A stretch of 56,791 bases of DNA. It comes from Gammaproteobacteria bacterium. GTDB taxonomy: Bacteria > Pseudomonadota > Gammaproteobacteria > Steroidobacterales > Woeseiaceae. The DNA is taken from contig JAADHU010000061.1 in the NCBI GenBank assembly GCA_013151645.1, forward strand, positions 4,481 to 61,271, given 5' to 3'. Numbering within the stretch: the first letter of the stretch is position 1; each line of letters begins with the position of its first letter. The notes beneath the pieces were generated by a model, which was not told the DNA's origin, did no database searches, and saw only the letters and a program-made list of their open reading frames with translations. Both the position numbers and the translations under genes were made by a program. This document shows positions 1-9,796 of this stretch, in pieces.

Positions 1-1740
1 GTCCTGGTCAACGTCAATCTGATTGGCGCATTTGATGACTGGCAACAAGCCGGAAGATCTCCCTGGAAAGGACGCATGCAATCACTGCAGCTTGGCATCG
101 AGAATCAGGGCCGCATTGCATTGCTTGAGCCGGCCGGACTGGCATGGTCGATGACGGCGGCGAGTATTGAACCCTTTTGCATCGGCGACGATGAGCGGTC
201 TTTTTTGTGCGCGGAAGGCCGCTGGAACGCGGGTGGCGACATGCGTTCCAGCATCGATCTCAAAGACGTCCCCATCGACCTCGTCAATAGGATTGCGCCA
301 ACGGGTTTCGCGTTCGACCAATTGCTCAGTGGCTCATTTACCTGGCAGCAGGACGCGAATGGACGTCCTTCAGGTCAGGCTGACATTTCCGTTTCGCCGG
401 GTGCATTGCGCGATACCACTGATTCCCGCGCTTCGATCGACACCGGATCAGGCCATATCTCGTTCGACGTTCAAGACGGTCGCTTGCTGACCGGTGTAAT
501 CGATTTACCGATGCCCGGCACTGGCAGAGTCGGCGGAAATTTTTCGGTGCTCGATGTGACTTCGGGTTCAGCCAGCCCGGTGGCGGGCAATCTCGACATT
601 AGTGTCAACAACATCGAAAGGATCGCTGCGTTAATACCGATAGTCGATGAAGCCGGCGGCAATTTTAATGTGAACATGTCCTTGAGCGGGACAATCGTGG
701 AGCCGCTCCTGGCCGGTGAGTTCAGGCTGCTCGACGCCAGACTGAACTATCGCCCGCTCGGCCTGAAGATCGACGACTTGCGGCTGGCGGGCCGATTTCA
801 AGATAACCGAAACCTCGAACTGGACGGCAACTTCCGGGCCGGAGATGGTCTCGCGACGGTCAGAATGCGTTCACTCAACGATGGAGCCGCCTTTCCGGAT
901 CTTGACATCGATCTGCAAGGTGACAACCTGACGCTCATTTCCGTACCCGATGTCCAGGCGATTGTCGATATTGACCTGCGCGCCCGCTACGACGGCAGCT
1001 CATTGAAACTTGGTGGCAAGGTGGTCATCCCGCAAGCCCGCATTACCCCACAGAATCTGACCGCTGATCGTGTCTCTGAAAGCACCGACGTTGTTATCGT
1101 TGCCGGTAAGCGCCCTGATTCGCAAAACGCCGGGCAGCCAGCCGGTAAATTTGACGTACGAGGTGAGGTTGAGCTTGAACTCGGTAAGAATGTGGTCATC
1201 GATCTTGGCATCGCCAAAGCCAACGTTTCCGGCGATGCCTTGTTCACCTGGGCGGGCGAGCCGATACCCCTGGCGAACGGGCGTTACGATCTGCAAGGCG
1301 ATATTCGCGCCTTTGGACAGGTGCTGGAAATCGCCGAAGGGTCAATTCGCTTCCCTAATATTCCCGCAAACAATCCGTTCATTCGCGTCCGTGCCGAACG
1401 CGAGATTTTCGGCAATTCGCAGATCAAACGTGCTGGCGTCCTGGTCGACGGGACCGCCCGACGGCAAACAATCGAGGCCTACACGAATCCTCCCAGCAAT
1501 GAAGAGCGCGCCGTCACCCTGCTGGTCACCGGCAGTGATTTCGACCTTGAGCAAGGCATCGGCGCCATCGGTTTTGGTACTTACATCGCACCCAAATTGT
1601 TCGTCAGCTACGCCATCGGACTATTCGAATCGGCCAACGTAATCAGCGCTCGCTACGACCTGAAAAAAGGCTTCGGCGTTAAGGCGACATCCGGTCAAAG
1701 ATCCTCCGGCGTGGACTTCGTCTATCGCATTGACCGTTAA
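1..1740 (+). CDS. tamB: TamB, translocation and assembly module inner-membrane subunit (3' part)
   Basis: The reading frame is open from base 1, so the gene begins before the window and 579 residues of the C-terminal part are visible. TamB is a long periplasmic beta-taco protein, anchored in the inner membrane, that works with the outer-membrane protein TamA and takes part in outer-membrane protein assembly and phospholipid transport to the outer membrane. The visible part has the repetitive amphipathic beta-strand style of the family and ends in the conserved TamB C-terminal (DUF490) domain, with a stretch near residues 430-500 (RGxVRA/FGQ-type, then NPP and VTGSDF motifs) and the usual FGVKATSG.RSSGVDFVYR-like tail. 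tamA would be expected upstream, outside the window. The downstream neighbour is convergent. Confidence 0.93.
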   Translation, partial: VLVNVNLIGAFDDWQQAGRSPWKGRMQSLQLGIENQGRIALLEPAGLAWSMTAASIEPFCIGDDERSFLCAEGRWNAGGDMRSSIDLKDVPIDLVNRIAPTGFAFDQLLSGSFTWQQDANGRPSGQADISVSPGALRDTTDSRASIDTGSGHISFDVQDGRLLTGVIDLPMPGTGRVGGNFSVLDVTSGSASPVAGNLDISVNNIERIAALIPIVDEAGGNFNVNMSLSGTIVEPLLAGEFRLLDARLNYRPLGLKIDDLRLAGRFQDNRNLELDGNFRAGDGLATVRMRSLNDGAAFPDLDIDLQGDNLTLISVPDVQAIVDIDLRARYDGSSLKLGGKVVIPQARITPQNLTADRVSESTDVVIVAGKRPDSQNAGQPAGKFDVRGEVELELGKNVVIDLGIAKANVSGDALFTWAGEPIPLANGRYDLQGDIRAFGQVLEIAEGSIRFPNIPANNPFIRVRAEREIFGNSQIKRAGVLVDGTARRQTIEAYTNPPSNEERAVTLLVTGSDFDLEQGIGAIGFGTYIAPKLFVSYAIGLFESANVISARYDLKKGFGVKATSGQRSSGVDFVYRIDR

Positions 1741-1784
1741 GCGGTCTTCTCAGCGAAGGTACCGTAGACATTGGTTCGAGATCA

Positions 1785-2423
1785 CTACCGGCCGCCGGCT
1801 ATTGCCTGTTCCTTTCGGCGAAAGTGGCAATAGAGATACATTTGCTCGACGCCACCGGGCGTTACGTGTAGTTCGTTGTGATGACGTTGCAGCTCGAAAT
1901 CCCCGCCCAGCACGCGGCTTAGCTCCTCGTGAGTATATCGTTGTACGGGCAGGCCGCTGCATCTGGGCGGTGCTTGCGGGGCGAAAGTTCCGATGATCAG
2001 GTGCCCGCCTGGCTGCAATGCCTTGAGAAGCTGGTTTTGGTAAGCCTGTTGCTGCGCGACTTCGGTCAGAAAATGAAATGCGGCCCGATCATGCCACAGC
2101 GCAAAATGATGCTTCGGCAAGTCAATCGCGGTGACATCGCCGGTCAGCCACTCGACGCCCGCGCCCTTTTCGCCCAATCGGGCCCGTACCACCGCCAGTG
2201 CTTCTGTCGACAGATCAAGGACGGTGAGTGCTCGATGTCCAGCCTCAAGCAGGTCGTCAACCAGTGTAGAGGCGCCGCCGCCGACATCGATAATCGGTGC
2301 ATCCTCGTCCAGGCCGAGCGCCTCGATCCAGGCGAACGAGGTCTCCAGTTGCGGCTTGTACCAACCAAGCGCGTCAGCTTGTTTGCTCGAATATACGCCT
2401 TCCCAATGTTTTCTCTGACTCAT
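1785..2423 (-). CDS. Class I SAM-dependent methyltransferase
   Basis: A 212-residue protein with a complete class I methyltransferase core. Residues about 46-52 (IDVGGGAST) are motif I, the glycine-rich SAM loop. LDLS near residue 69 carries the acidic residue expected to bind the ribose, GDVTAIDL near 95 is the adenine-binding region, and LQPGGHLIIGTF near 137 is the post-core strand. The N-terminus (HWEGVYSSK, then GWYKP) is typical of small soluble methyltransferases resembling thiopurine or TehB types. The substrate cannot be read from the sequence. It follows galU on the same strand after 74 nt that contain a small inverted repeat (TCTACA/TGTAGA). It converges with tamB. The start is an ATG. 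Confidence 0.85.
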   Translation of the reverse strand: MSQRKHWEGVYSSKQADALGWYKPQLETSFAWIEALGLDEDAPIIDVGGGASTLVDDLLEAGHRALTVLDLSTEALAVVRARLGEKGAGVEWLTGDVTAIDLPKHHFALWHDRAAFHFLTEVAQQQAYQNQLLKALQPGGHLIIGTFAPQAPPRCSGLPVQRYTHEELSRVLGGDFELQRHHNELHVTPGGVEQMYLYCHFRRKEQAIAGGR

Positions 2424-2497
2424 GACTTGCTGCTCGCGCGGAAGCTTGTTCTACAACCAGAGTGTAGACCATCCCGCGAAGCGTGCCGCTGAAAATT

Positions 2498-3376
2498 TCA
2501 CTTTGCCGCGGCGATCGCATCCAGGTAGTCGCGAAATGCGCAGCCGATCTCATCGTGCGCGAGACCATAAGCAACGGTGGCCTGCAGATAACCCAACTTG
2601 CTGCCACAATCGTATCGATCTCCCTTGAAGGTGAATGCGTAAATGGATTGATCGCTCAACAAATCCGCTATGGCATCGGTGAGCTGAATCTCTCCCCCCG
2701 CGCCGCGACCCGTCGTTTCCAGTTTGTCGAAGATTTCCGGTGCCAGCAAATAGCGGCCGACCACCGCCTGGTTTGACGGTGCATCTTCGGGCTGGGGCTT
2801 CTCGACAATACTCACAATGCGCTGTGACTGACTGCCATCGTCGTCAAGGCCGACAATGCCGTAGCTTGAGGTGTTCTCGTGCGGTACTTCCTCGACCGCG
2901 ACGATACTGCCACCGTGCTTGTCGTAATCGTCTGCCATCTGCTTCAGGCAACCGGGTTCTCCGGCAATCAGGTCGTCGGCCAGATGCACGAAAAATGGCT
3001 CGTTGCCCACGGCAGGACGCGCACAAAGTACGGCATGCCCCAAACCCAGGGGCTCACCCTGACGAATATAGATGCAGGACACGCCTTTGGGCACAATGTC
3101 TCGTATCGATTTCAGCAGATCGGTCTTATCGGATGCTGTCAGCGCCCGTTCAAGCTCAGCGTCGGTATCAAAATGATCCTCAATCGCTCGCTTCGAGCTG
3201 CCGGTAACGAAAATGAGTTTGCTTACACCGGCCGCGACCGCTTCCTCGACTGCGTACTGGATCAGCGGCTTATCGACGACGGGCAGCATTTCTTTGGGGC
3301 TGGCTTTTGTCGCGGGCAAAAAGCGTGTGCCTCGCCCTGCAACGGGGAAAACGGCGGATCGAATGGGTGCTGGCAA
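2498..3376 (-). CDS. galU: UTP-glucose-1-phosphate uridylyltransferase
   Basis: GalU makes UDP-glucose from UTP and glucose 1-phosphate, feeding LPS core, exopolysaccharide and galactose metabolism in the cytoplasm. The 292 residues are the usual length. The N-terminal nucleotidyltransferase signature [17 protein letters not shown] is intact, followed by [19 protein letters not shown], and later [27 protein letters not shown] and [13 protein letters not shown], all hallmarks of the family. The start is TTG, supported by a GGAG ribosome-binding site seven bases upstream. A methyltransferase gene follows after 74 nt. Confidence 0.96.
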   Translation of the reverse strand: MPAPIRSAVFPVAGRGTRFLPATKASPKEMLPVVDKPLIQYAVEEAVAAGVSKLIFVTGSSKRAIEDHFDTDAELERALTASDKTDLLKSIRDIVPKGVSCIYIRQGEPLGLGHAVLCARPAVGNEPFFVHLADDLIAGEPGCLKQMADDYDKHGGSIVAVEEVPHENTSSYGIVGLDDDGSQSQRIVSIVEKPQPEDAPSNQAVVGRYLLAPEIFDKLETTGRGAGGEIQLTDAIADLLSDQSIYAFTFKGDRYDCGSKLGYLQATVAYGLAHDEIGCAFRDYLDAIAAAK

Positions 3377-3544
3377 GAACTTTCTCCAAAACTGTGTAAA
3401 CCGCTCAATATCATAGCCAATTCAGGCTCCCGTTAGGAGGCAACCGGTCACACTCGCGGCTGCCAACCACGACAAGCTGCGCGCCTGCGCCGTGCCAGCC
3501 GGCGCAGACATCGCAGAGCCGATGCCCGGTTTACCGGGCGCGTC

Positions 3545-3823
3545 TTATTTCGGCGCCGTTTTCACCAATATGTTGCTCGCATTGATCTCAATCGTCCTGG
3601 CGCCGATTCCCTTTACCTGCATCAGGTCTGCCGGCGTCTTGAAAGGCCCGTTGGCCAGGCGATACTCGACAATTGCTTTCGCCTTCGACATGCCCACTCC
3701 CTTCAATTCAGCAGAGATGGTCTCGGCACTCGCTGTATTGACGTCCACTGGACCTGCGAACGAAGCCAGCGGGAAAAGGCATGCGCAGACGATGGATAAA
3801 AGAATTCGTTTAGATCGACTCAT
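3545..3823 (-). CDS. Secreted helix-hairpin-helix (ComEA-like) protein
   Basis: A 92-residue protein with a signal peptide (KRILLSIVCACLFPLASFA, cleavage expected after AFA/SFA-G) and one ComEA-type helix-hairpin-helix unit: VDVNTASAETISAELKGVG, then KAIVEYR.ANGPFKTPADLMQVKGIG. In the family this fold binds DNA without sequence specificity. Short stand-alone versions are common in gammaproteobacteria and are not by themselves evidence of natural competence. The frame stays open for another 121 codons upstream, but the ATG at 3823 is chosen because it is preceded by AAGGAAG and starts exactly at a signal peptide. It lies between galU and lapB, transcribed with them. Confidence 0.85.
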   Translation of the reverse strand: MSRSKRILLSIVCACLFPLASFAGPVDVNTASAETISAELKGVGMSKAKAIVEYRLANGPFKTPADLMQVKGIGARTIEINASNILVKTAPK

Positions 3824-3977
3824 GATTAGCTTCCTTGTCGTTTGTTTCAAAATACCGCTGCGTTTTTTACAGCGACGTGACGAGGGAGAGCATAGGACGG
3901 CTCTGCGCAATCGGCATCCACCGAATTTGCCTGCTTCAATGTGAAATGGATCGGAGCCCGTCGCGGACTGCGTCTTG

Positions 3978-5177
3978 CTAGTTGATGCTGCTTCGCTGCA
4001 GCAAAGAATCGAACTGGACGCTGGCAAACGGGCGTTGCATTTCCCAGTCTTTGCAACTGGGACACTGCCACAGCAATTTCTGGCTCGAAAAGCCGCATTC
4101 CCGACATTGATAGCGCGGCGTTGCGGTCGCCAGCTTGCTGAGTCCGGCGCGGACTTTGCACATCGCATCGTGACGACTCGCGGCATCCTTGCCGGCCAGC
4201 AGTTGCATATCGATAAACTCGACTAAGGTAGGCTCATTCAATATATATTCTTCGACGCATTCGTCAATAACATCGACGTTAGCGATATCATTCACAATTG
4301 CCGCGTAGGCGATGTCCTTTTTCAGGGACGGATTCTTTTGCAAAAGAGATCGCAAACTCTTCTCAAGTTTCGCCGCTGCGCCGCCGTTCTGGTAGGTCTG
4401 CACCAGTCTTGGCAGCGCCTCTGAAATCAGATAGTTATTCTCTTCGATGATGCGGTGATAGAGGCGCAACGCCGTCTTCGTATCATCGGTTGCAAGCGCG
4501 ATATCTCCCCGTGTCAGCGCGCCGCGAAATGTCCGCGGGCGACCGCTTTGCGCCTTTTTTACGAACTTGCGGGCTGCCGGGAAATCTGCTCGCTTGGCCG
4601 CTTGCTCCGCGAGCTCGCAATAATAATGTGCAATTTGCAGCGCAGTTGATTTGCCGCTGAGAACATCGAGTTTGTGGCTCACATCGATCGCCTTTTCCCA
4701 CTCTCGTTCCTGCTCATAGATGCGGCACAGTTGCCCCAGAGCCTCAACCTGGTAACGCGAGCCTTCCGCCAGCCGTATGAACATATTCTCGGCCCGATCC
4801 AGCAGCCCGGCCTTAAGATAATCTTTCGCGAGCGAGGCATACGCCTGATCGCGTTGCTCTGTAGCAAGGTCCGGACGCGCGATAATGTTCTGATGAATGC
4901 GGATGGCTCGATCCATCTCTCCACGCCGCCGAAACAGATTGCCCAGCGCAAAGTGAGTTTCGATGGTGCTGTCATCGACCCGCACCATTTTCATGAAATG
5001 CTCAAGTGCCTGGTCCGTTTGTTCATTGAGCAAGAAATTGAGGCCTTTGAGGTAGTCGACGTTCAGCGGCGGTGCACCGTCAACTTCATCGCGCTCACCA
5101 AAGTGACCGAGCGCCCAACCGGCCGCCGCCAGCAACAGGAATAGTCCCGCCAGAAGAAAGGTCGATTCAGTCGGCAT
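3978..5177 (-). CDS. lapB: Lipopolysaccharide assembly protein LapB (YciM)
   Basis: LapB is an inner-membrane-anchored cytoplasmic adaptor that directs LpxC to FtsH proteolysis and so sets LPS synthesis. The 399 residues are the family length. An N-terminal membrane anchor (FLLAGLFLLLAAAGWALG) is followed by tandem tetratricopeptide repeats over roughly residues 35-340 and a C-terminal rubredoxin-like metal site, CRECG...CPSC, near residues 365-385. The ATG at 5177 is preferred to a TTG two codons earlier. It overlaps the end of lapA by 11 nt, so the two are translationally linked, as in Escherichia coli. No clear Shine-Dalgarno precedes this start, which fits coupling. Confidence 0.94.
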   Translation of the reverse strand: MPTESTFLLAGLFLLLAAAGWALGHFGERDEVDGAPPLNVDYLKGLNFLLNEQTDQALEHFMKMVRVDDSTIETHFALGNLFRRRGEMDRAIRIHQNIIARPDLATEQRDQAYASLAKDYLKAGLLDRAENMFIRLAEGSRYQVEALGQLCRIYEQEREWEKAIDVSHKLDVLSGKSTALQIAHYYCELAEQAAKRADFPAARKFVKKAQSGRPRTFRGALTRGDIALATDDTKTALRLYHRIIEENNYLISEALPRLVQTYQNGGAAAKLEKSLRSLLQKNPSLKKDIAYAAIVNDIANVDVIDECVEEYILNEPTLVEFIDMQLLAGKDAASRHDAMCKVRAGLSKLATATPRYQCRECGFSSQKLLWQCPSCKDWEMQRPFASVQFDSLLQRSSIN

Positions 5178-5463
5178 TATCAATCGGTAAGCTGCGCAGA
5201 CTGGTCACTTCCGACTCCGACTTTTTCAGCGCCGCACGCAGTCGTCGCCGTTCATTGGCCTGCTTGAGTGAATAAACGGTCATGCTCAGAATACCGAATA
5301 CCCAACCCAGTACGAATGTCACCGCAAGTGCCAATGGGATCGACGGCTGAACAGTGCCGAAAGCCAGGTCGATGGGCACCTCGCCTGGATTAATGCTGGT
5401 GAACCAGGCCATTACTACAAAAATAACCAGGACCAGTGCTATCACACCAATTCGCATGAGCAT
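5167..5463 (-). CDS. lapA: Lipopolysaccharide assembly protein LapA
   Basis: A 98-residue protein with two membrane segments (IGVIALVLVIFVVMAWF and LALAVTFVLGWVFGILSM) joined by a short loop containing N..EVPIDLAFG, and a C-terminal basic coiled-coil-like tail (KQANERRRLRAALKKSE). This is the LapA_dom architecture; the protein partners LapB in control of LPS assembly. The ATG at 5463 has GGAG five bases upstream. It sits between ihfB (127 nt upstream) and lapB (overlapping), the common gammaproteobacterial order rpsA-ihfB-lapA-lapB. Confidence 0.93.
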   Translation of the reverse strand: MLMRIGVIALVLVIFVVMAWFTSINPGEVPIDLAFGTVQPSIPLALAVTFVLGWVFGILSMTVYSLKQANERRRLRAALKKSESEVTSLRSLPIDNAD

Positions 5464-5590
5464 GCGCTCGCTCCAACCGATTGACGGGCGGAAAATCGCC
5501 CCGATGACGGACAGTTTATTGGTTTCGGCAGCTTATGGTAAGGCGCTGCTCATATTAGATACGGACTTGCTGGCCGGCGCCGCGTCGGCC

Positions 5591-5893
5591 TCAGCTCTTT
5601 ATCGGGAAATCCCGGCTCGCATTGACACGTTCGCGCAGGTCTTTTCCGGGCTTGAAATGCGGCACGTATTTTCCGGACAGCGCCACGGCCTCGCCGGTCT
5701 TCGGATTGCGCCCAATGCGCGGCGGCCGAAAATGCAACGAAAAGCTACCAAAGCCACGAATCTCAATGCGCTCGCCCCGACCCAGCGCATCACTCATCAA
5801 ATCCAGAAGGTGCTTGACGGCCAGCTCAACATCTTTTGCCGGCAAATGTTTTTGTTTGCGGGCAATTAATTCAATAAGTTCAGATTTTGTCAT
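5591..5893 (-). CDS. ihfB: Integration host factor subunit beta
   Basis: IHF-beta forms a heterodimer with IHF-alpha that bends DNA sharply at specific sites and works in replication, recombination and promoter architecture. The 100-residue length and sequence ([57 protein letters not shown]) match the HU/IHF family beta subunit, including the conserved proline in the DNA-intercalating arm (GRNPKTG). It follows rpsA on the same strand, with a strong hairpin between them. The IHF-alpha gene is not in this window. Confidence 0.96.
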   Translation of the reverse strand: MTKSELIELIARKQKHLPAKDVELAVKHLLDLMSDALGRGERIEIRGFGSFSLHFRPPRIGRNPKTGEAVALSGKYVPHFKPGKDLRERVNASRDFPIKS

Positions 5894-5955
5894 AATCCGT
5901 TTCGCTTAATGTCTCTGATTCTTTTCGCGTAAGCCGCCGATTATAAAGGAAATAT

Positions 5956-5987
5956 GGCCCGGACCGGCGGTCCGGGCCAGTTTTTTT
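5956..5987. terminator. Strong hairpin between rpsA and ihfB
   Basis: A perfect 10-bp GC-rich stem (5956-5965 with 5969-5978) with a 3-nt loop is followed on the plus strand by seven T. Read on the minus strand, the direction of the genes, the stem is followed only by a weak, interrupted T tract (ATATTTCCTTTATAA). It may attenuate rpsA transcription before ihfB, or block antisense transcription coming from the plus strand. Confidence 0.6.
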
Positions 5988-5988
5988 C

Positions 5989-7671
5989 CTATTTTGATCC
6001 GCCGCCCATCTTTTCCTTGAGGAGTTCGCCCAACGTTGTGCCTGTTGAGACCGCGCCAGCTTCTGATTTGTAGCTCTTCAGCGCTTCCTGTTCCTCATGG
6101 ACTTCTTTGGCCTTGATCGACAATGCGACGCTACGGTTCTTACGATCAACGTTGGTGAACCGGGCTTCGACGTCGTCACCTATCTTAATCATCGTGCGTG
6201 CATCTTCGACTCGATCTGTCGCCAGTTCGGAGGCCCGAAGCGTACCCGTAACACCGTCGCCCAAATCGACGACAGCACCACGAGCGTCAACTTCGATAAC
6301 CTTGCCTTTAACGACCGAGTTTTTCGGATTCTCGGCCAACCAGCCTGAGAACGGATCTTTGTCCAGTTGCTTGATGCCGAGCGAAATGCGCTCACGTTCG
6401 GAATCGATGGCCAAAACAGCCGCTTCGATTTCCTGACCCTTCTTGAAGTTGTGCACAGCTTCTTCCCCGGGGACATCCCAGGAAATGTCTGACAAATGCA
6501 CCAGACCGTCTATGCCGCCATCAAGGCCAATGAAGATACCGAAGTCTGTAATCGACTTGATCTGTCCACTGACTTTATCGCCTCGGTTAACCTCGGCCGA
6601 GAACTGTGCCCACGGATTCGATTTGCACTGTTTTATGCCAAGCGAAATTCGGCGGCGCTCCTCGTCGATTTCCAATACCAGGACCTCAACTTCCTCACCA
6701 ACCTGAACGACCTTTGAGGGGTTTACGTTCTTGTTGGTCCAGTCCATCTCGGATACGTGTACCAGGCCTTCGACACCCTCTTCGATTTCAACGAAGCAGC
6801 CGTAGTCGGCGATGTTCGTAATCTTGCCGAACAGACGTGTGTCGGGCGGGTAACGACGTGCCAGATCATGCCAGGGATCGTCGCCCAGCTGCTTGATACC
6901 GAGCGAAACGCGCTGGCGCTCCCGGTCAAACTTCAGAATCTTGACATCGATTTCATCACCGACGTTGACGACATCGGACGGATGCTTGACGCGCTTCCAG
7001 GCCATGTCCGTAATATGCAGCAAGCCATCAATACCGCCGAGATCCACAAACGCACCGTAGTCGGTCAGATTCTTGACAATACCCTTAACGGTCTTGCCTT
7101 CCTGCAACGATGCGAGCAGCGCTTCGCGCTCTTCGCTGTATTCTTTCTCAACAACGGCCCGGCGAGAAACCACAACGTTATTACGTCGCTGGTCCAGTTT
7201 GATGACCTTAAATTCGAGCGTCTTGCCCTCGAGATACGACGGATCACGTACCGGACGAACGTCAACCAGAGAACCGGGCAGGAATGCGCGGACATTGTCG
7301 ATTTCGACCGTGAAGCCGCCTTTCACCCGACCATTGATGACGCCGATAACGATTTCGCTGTCTTCGTAAGCCTTTTCCAGATCGATCCAGGTCCGTGCCC
7401 GAATCGCTTTTTCGCGCGACAGGCGTGTCTCGCCAAAGCCGTCTTCAACGGCATCCAGCGCAACTTCGATCTCGTCGCCGACGGCGATTTCAGCTTCGCC
7501 TTTATCATTGCGAAATTGTTCGATGGGGATGACAGCCTCGGATTTGAGACCGGCGGTGACGATCACTACATCGTCGTTAATAGCAACAATAGTGCCCATG
7601 ATGATGGCACCTGGCTTTATTTGTTGACTGGCAAAACTCTCTTCAAATAACTCAGCAAAACTCTCAGACAT
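5989..7671 (-). CDS. rpsA: 30S ribosomal protein S1
   Basis: S1 binds mRNA on the small subunit and is required for initiation on structured or weak-SD messages. The 560 residues contain six S1 motifs, recognisable by repeated units such as [41 protein letters not shown] and [21 protein letters not shown], each ending in a RISLGIKQ-type strand. This is the normal proteobacterial form. It lies downstream of cmk and upstream of ihfB, the classic cmk-rpsA-ihfB cluster. The ATG at 7671 begins the canonical [13 protein letters not shown]-terminus. Confidence 0.98.
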   Translation of the reverse strand: MSESFAELFEESFASQQIKPGAIIMGTIVAINDDVVIVTAGLKSEAVIPIEQFRNDKGEAEIAVGDEIEVALDAVEDGFGETRLSREKAIRARTWIDLEKAYEDSEIVIGVINGRVKGGFTVEIDNVRAFLPGSLVDVRPVRDPSYLEGKTLEFKVIKLDQRRNNVVVSRRAVVEKEYSEEREALLASLQEGKTVKGIVKNLTDYGAFVDLGGIDGLLHITDMAWKRVKHPSDVVNVGDEIDVKILKFDRERQRVSLGIKQLGDDPWHDLARRYPPDTRLFGKITNIADYGCFVEIEEGVEGLVHVSEMDWTNKNVNPSKVVQVGEEVEVLVLEIDEERRRISLGIKQCKSNPWAQFSAEVNRGDKVSGQIKSITDFGIFIGLDGGIDGLVHLSDISWDVPGEEAVHNFKKGQEIEAAVLAIDSERERISLGIKQLDKDPFSGWLAENPKNSVVKGKVIEVDARGAVVDLGDGVTGTLRASELATDRVEDARTMIKIGDDVEARFTNVDRKNRSVALSIKAKEVHEEQEALKSYKSEAGAVSTGTTLGELLKEKMGGGSK

Positions 7672-7794
7672 AAGATTAAACCAGAGAATCGTTTTTGCGA
7701 TTCTCGCCCTATAAATCGTCGCGCCAATTCCTTTGGCAGACGGTTACCTCAAGAACGGAGCAGCACCATCCGTGGCTACTCCGACAAAAAACTA

Positions 7795-8484
7795 TTAACT
7801 CTCTTTACAGCGCTCGCCGACCCAGTCCAGCACCAATTGGCTCACTTCATCGATCGTCAGTTTGCTGGAATCCAGCTCCCTGGCATCGTCAGCAGGCCGC
7901 AGCGGGTCAATCGAACGTTCAGAATCTCGCTTATCGCGGGCCTCTATGTCCCGCGAGAGGGCCGGAAGGCTAACATCAATACCCTTGTCCTTCAACTGCT
8001 TATGCCGTCTTTTCGCTCGTTCTGAGGGCGACGCAGTGAGAAACACTTTCACCTGTGCTTGCGGGAAGATTCGTGTGCCCATATCCCGACCGTCCGCCAC
8101 CAATCCGGGCATCCGGCGAAAGCTTTCCTGCAGGCCGACGAGGGCCTGCCGAACCGCCGGCATTACCGCAACCCGTGAGGCGCCACGTCCGCAATCCTCA
8201 GTACGAACTTCGTCGGTTACATCCTCGTTGCCCAGCCAAATCCGCTCCTCGCCAGCGTCATTCGAGTCGAAACGGACCCGCATCTCGGCGGCAAGCGCGC
8301 CGAGGGCGGCGTCGTCGTCTTGCGAAATTCCCCGGCGGGCCGCGGCAAGCGCCACCAGCCGATACAGCGCACCGCTGTCCAGGAGATGCCAGCCCAGTGC
8401 TTGCGCGACACGGCGCGCAATGGTGCCTTTGCCGGAGCCACTGGGCCCATCGATCGTCACTACCGGTACTGTTTGTACGGCCAC
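7795..8484 (-). CDS. cmk: Cytidylate kinase
   Basis: Cmk phosphorylates CMP and dCMP with ATP in pyrimidine salvage. The 229 residues include the P-loop IDGPSGSGKGTIARRVA at residues about 11-27, LDSGALYRLVALAA, the VADGRDMGTRIFPQA motif with the NMP-binding aspartate, and the LID region RAKRRHKQLKDKG. The start is GTG, and its G is shared with the TAG stop of aroA (TAGTG), so the two are translationally coupled. rpsA follows after 123 nt. Confidence 0.96.
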   Translation of the reverse strand: MAVQTVPVVTIDGPSGSGKGTIARRVAQALGWHLLDSGALYRLVALAAARRGISQDDDAALGALAAEMRVRFDSNDAGEERIWLGNEDVTDEVRTEDCGRGASRVAVMPAVRQALVGLQESFRRMPGLVADGRDMGTRIFPQAQVKVFLTASPSERAKRRHKQLKDKGIDVSLPALSRDIEARDKRDSERSIDPLRPADDARELDSSKLTIDEVSQLVLDWVGERCKES

Positions 8485-9794
8485 TACGAGGTGGGCCCGT
8501 CGCTTAGCGTTATGTTAACTCCGAGTGAACGCAAACAGGCGCTGAACCCCGGGAAAGAGGTATCGACGGTCGCGACATTGTTGATCTGCACGGCCGCGTC
8601 CGCGCACGTCGCGGCAATAGCAAACGACATGGCAATGCGGTGATCGCCGCGGCTGTCGATCGTGGCCGCCGAAAAACGGCCGCCCTCCACCGCCACGACA
8701 TCGGCCCCTTCGTCCACGCTGATTCCCAGCGCCCTCATGCCGCGCACCATCGAGTCGATCCGATCGCTTTCCTTGACCCTCAATTCGCCAATGTCGGTGA
8801 AACGGGTTGTCCCGCTCGCGGCGGCCGCCGCAATAAACAATACAGGGAACTCGTCGATCGCAAGTGGCACGAGGGCCGGATCGACATCAATGCCATGCAA
8901 TTTCGAAGACGCAACACGGATGTCAGCGACCGGCTCTTCGCCAAGCAAGCGTGCATTTTCCAGTTGGATATCGGCCCCCATATTCCGCAGAATCGCGATG
9001 ACTCCATTGCGGGTCGGATTCACACCGACATTTGGAATCGTGAGCTCGCAATCCGGAGCAATCAAGGCCGCAACCATAAGAAAAGCGGCCGACGACAGAT
9101 CGGCTGGCACCGCCACGTTGATCGCCTGCAGGCTTTGTTCCCCCGGCATGCGAATACGTCCGTTTTCGGCAACTAATGTTGCACCCATCAAACGCAGCAT
9201 GCGTTCAGTATGATCGCGAGTAACGGCCGGCTCGGTAATGAACGTTTCACCTTTTGCATACAGGCCGGCGAGAAGGATCGCCGATTTCACCTGTGCGCTC
9301 GCGATCGGCAATGGATAATTGATGCCGACCAGGGCGTTCCCGCCGTGCACGGTTAAAGGTGGTGTCCCTGCGTCACTGTCTATCTTCGCACCCATGGTCG
9401 ACAAGGGTTTAATGACTCGCATCATGGGGCGACTCGACAACGATTCATCACCAACCAGCGTTGTATCAAACGGCTGGCCTGCCAATAATCCCGTAAGAAG
9501 TCGCATTGCCGTACCCGAATTACCAAGATCGAGCACTCCCGGTGGCCGCTTCAGCCCGTGCATGCCAACGCCATCGATGCGCAGGGTGGTTGCATCCACT
9601 TCCTCAACATTGACGCCCATATCCCGCAACGCCCTGAGGGTCGCGCGGCAATCTTCGCCTGCAAGAAAACCGCGGACCTCGGTTTGACCCTCAGCAATCG
9701 AACCCAGCATCAAGGCTCTGTGCGAAATCGATTTGTCGCCGGGAACATGGACCGTACCGCTGGTCAGGGCAGACGGCCGCACGAGAAAATTCAC
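8484..9794 (-). CDS. aroA: 3-phosphoshikimate 1-carboxyvinyltransferase (EPSP synthase)
   Basis: AroA joins phosphoenolpyruvate to shikimate 3-phosphate in the chorismate pathway. The 436 residues carry the family signatures VPGDKSISHRALMLGSIA, LGNSGTAMRLLTGLL, LSSRPMMRVIKPL and FPVLFIAAAAASG, and the C-terminal DHRIAMSFAIAA. In the LGNxGTAMR loop a leucine stands where the Escherichia coli enzyme has Pro101, a pattern seen in class II-like EPSP synthases; effects on inhibitor binding cannot be judged from sequence alone. The start is GTG, two bases after the pheA stop, and the stop overlaps the cmk start. Confidence 0.96.
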   Translation of the reverse strand: MNFLVRPSALTSGTVHVPGDKSISHRALMLGSIAEGQTEVRGFLAGEDCRATLRALRDMGVNVEEVDATTLRIDGVGMHGLKRPPGVLDLGNSGTAMRLLTGLLAGQPFDTTLVGDESLSSRPMMRVIKPLSTMGAKIDSDAGTPPLTVHGGNALVGINYPLPIASAQVKSAILLAGLYAKGETFITEPAVTRDHTERMLRLMGATLVAENGRIRMPGEQSLQAINVAVPADLSSAAFLMVAALIAPDCELTIPNVGVNPTRNGVIAILRNMGADIQLENARLLGEEPVADIRVASSKLHGIDVDPALVPLAIDEFPVLFIAAAAASGTTRFTDIGELRVKESDRIDSMVRGMRALGISVDEGADVVAVEGGRFSAATIDSRGDHRIAMSFAIAATCADAAVQINNVATVDTSFPGFSACLRSLGVNITLSDGPTS

Positions 9795-9796
9795 GA

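Noticed and set aside
3523-3538. GCCCGGTAAACCGGGC hairpin after the helix-hairpin-helix gene as a terminator
   Set aside because: No T tract follows on either strand.
3545-3823. ComEA-like protein as evidence of a DNA-uptake system
   Set aside because: Single short exported helix-hairpin-helix proteins are common without competence, and no comEC or type IV pilus genes are in the window.
3824-4186. N-terminal extension of the helix-hairpin-helix protein
   Set aside because: It overlaps lapB, has no ribosome-binding site and would bury the signal peptide.
6757-7650. A 297-codon plus-strand frame inside rpsA
   Set aside because: It is the antisense shadow of the six S1 repeats; it lacks a ribosome-binding site and any family likeness.
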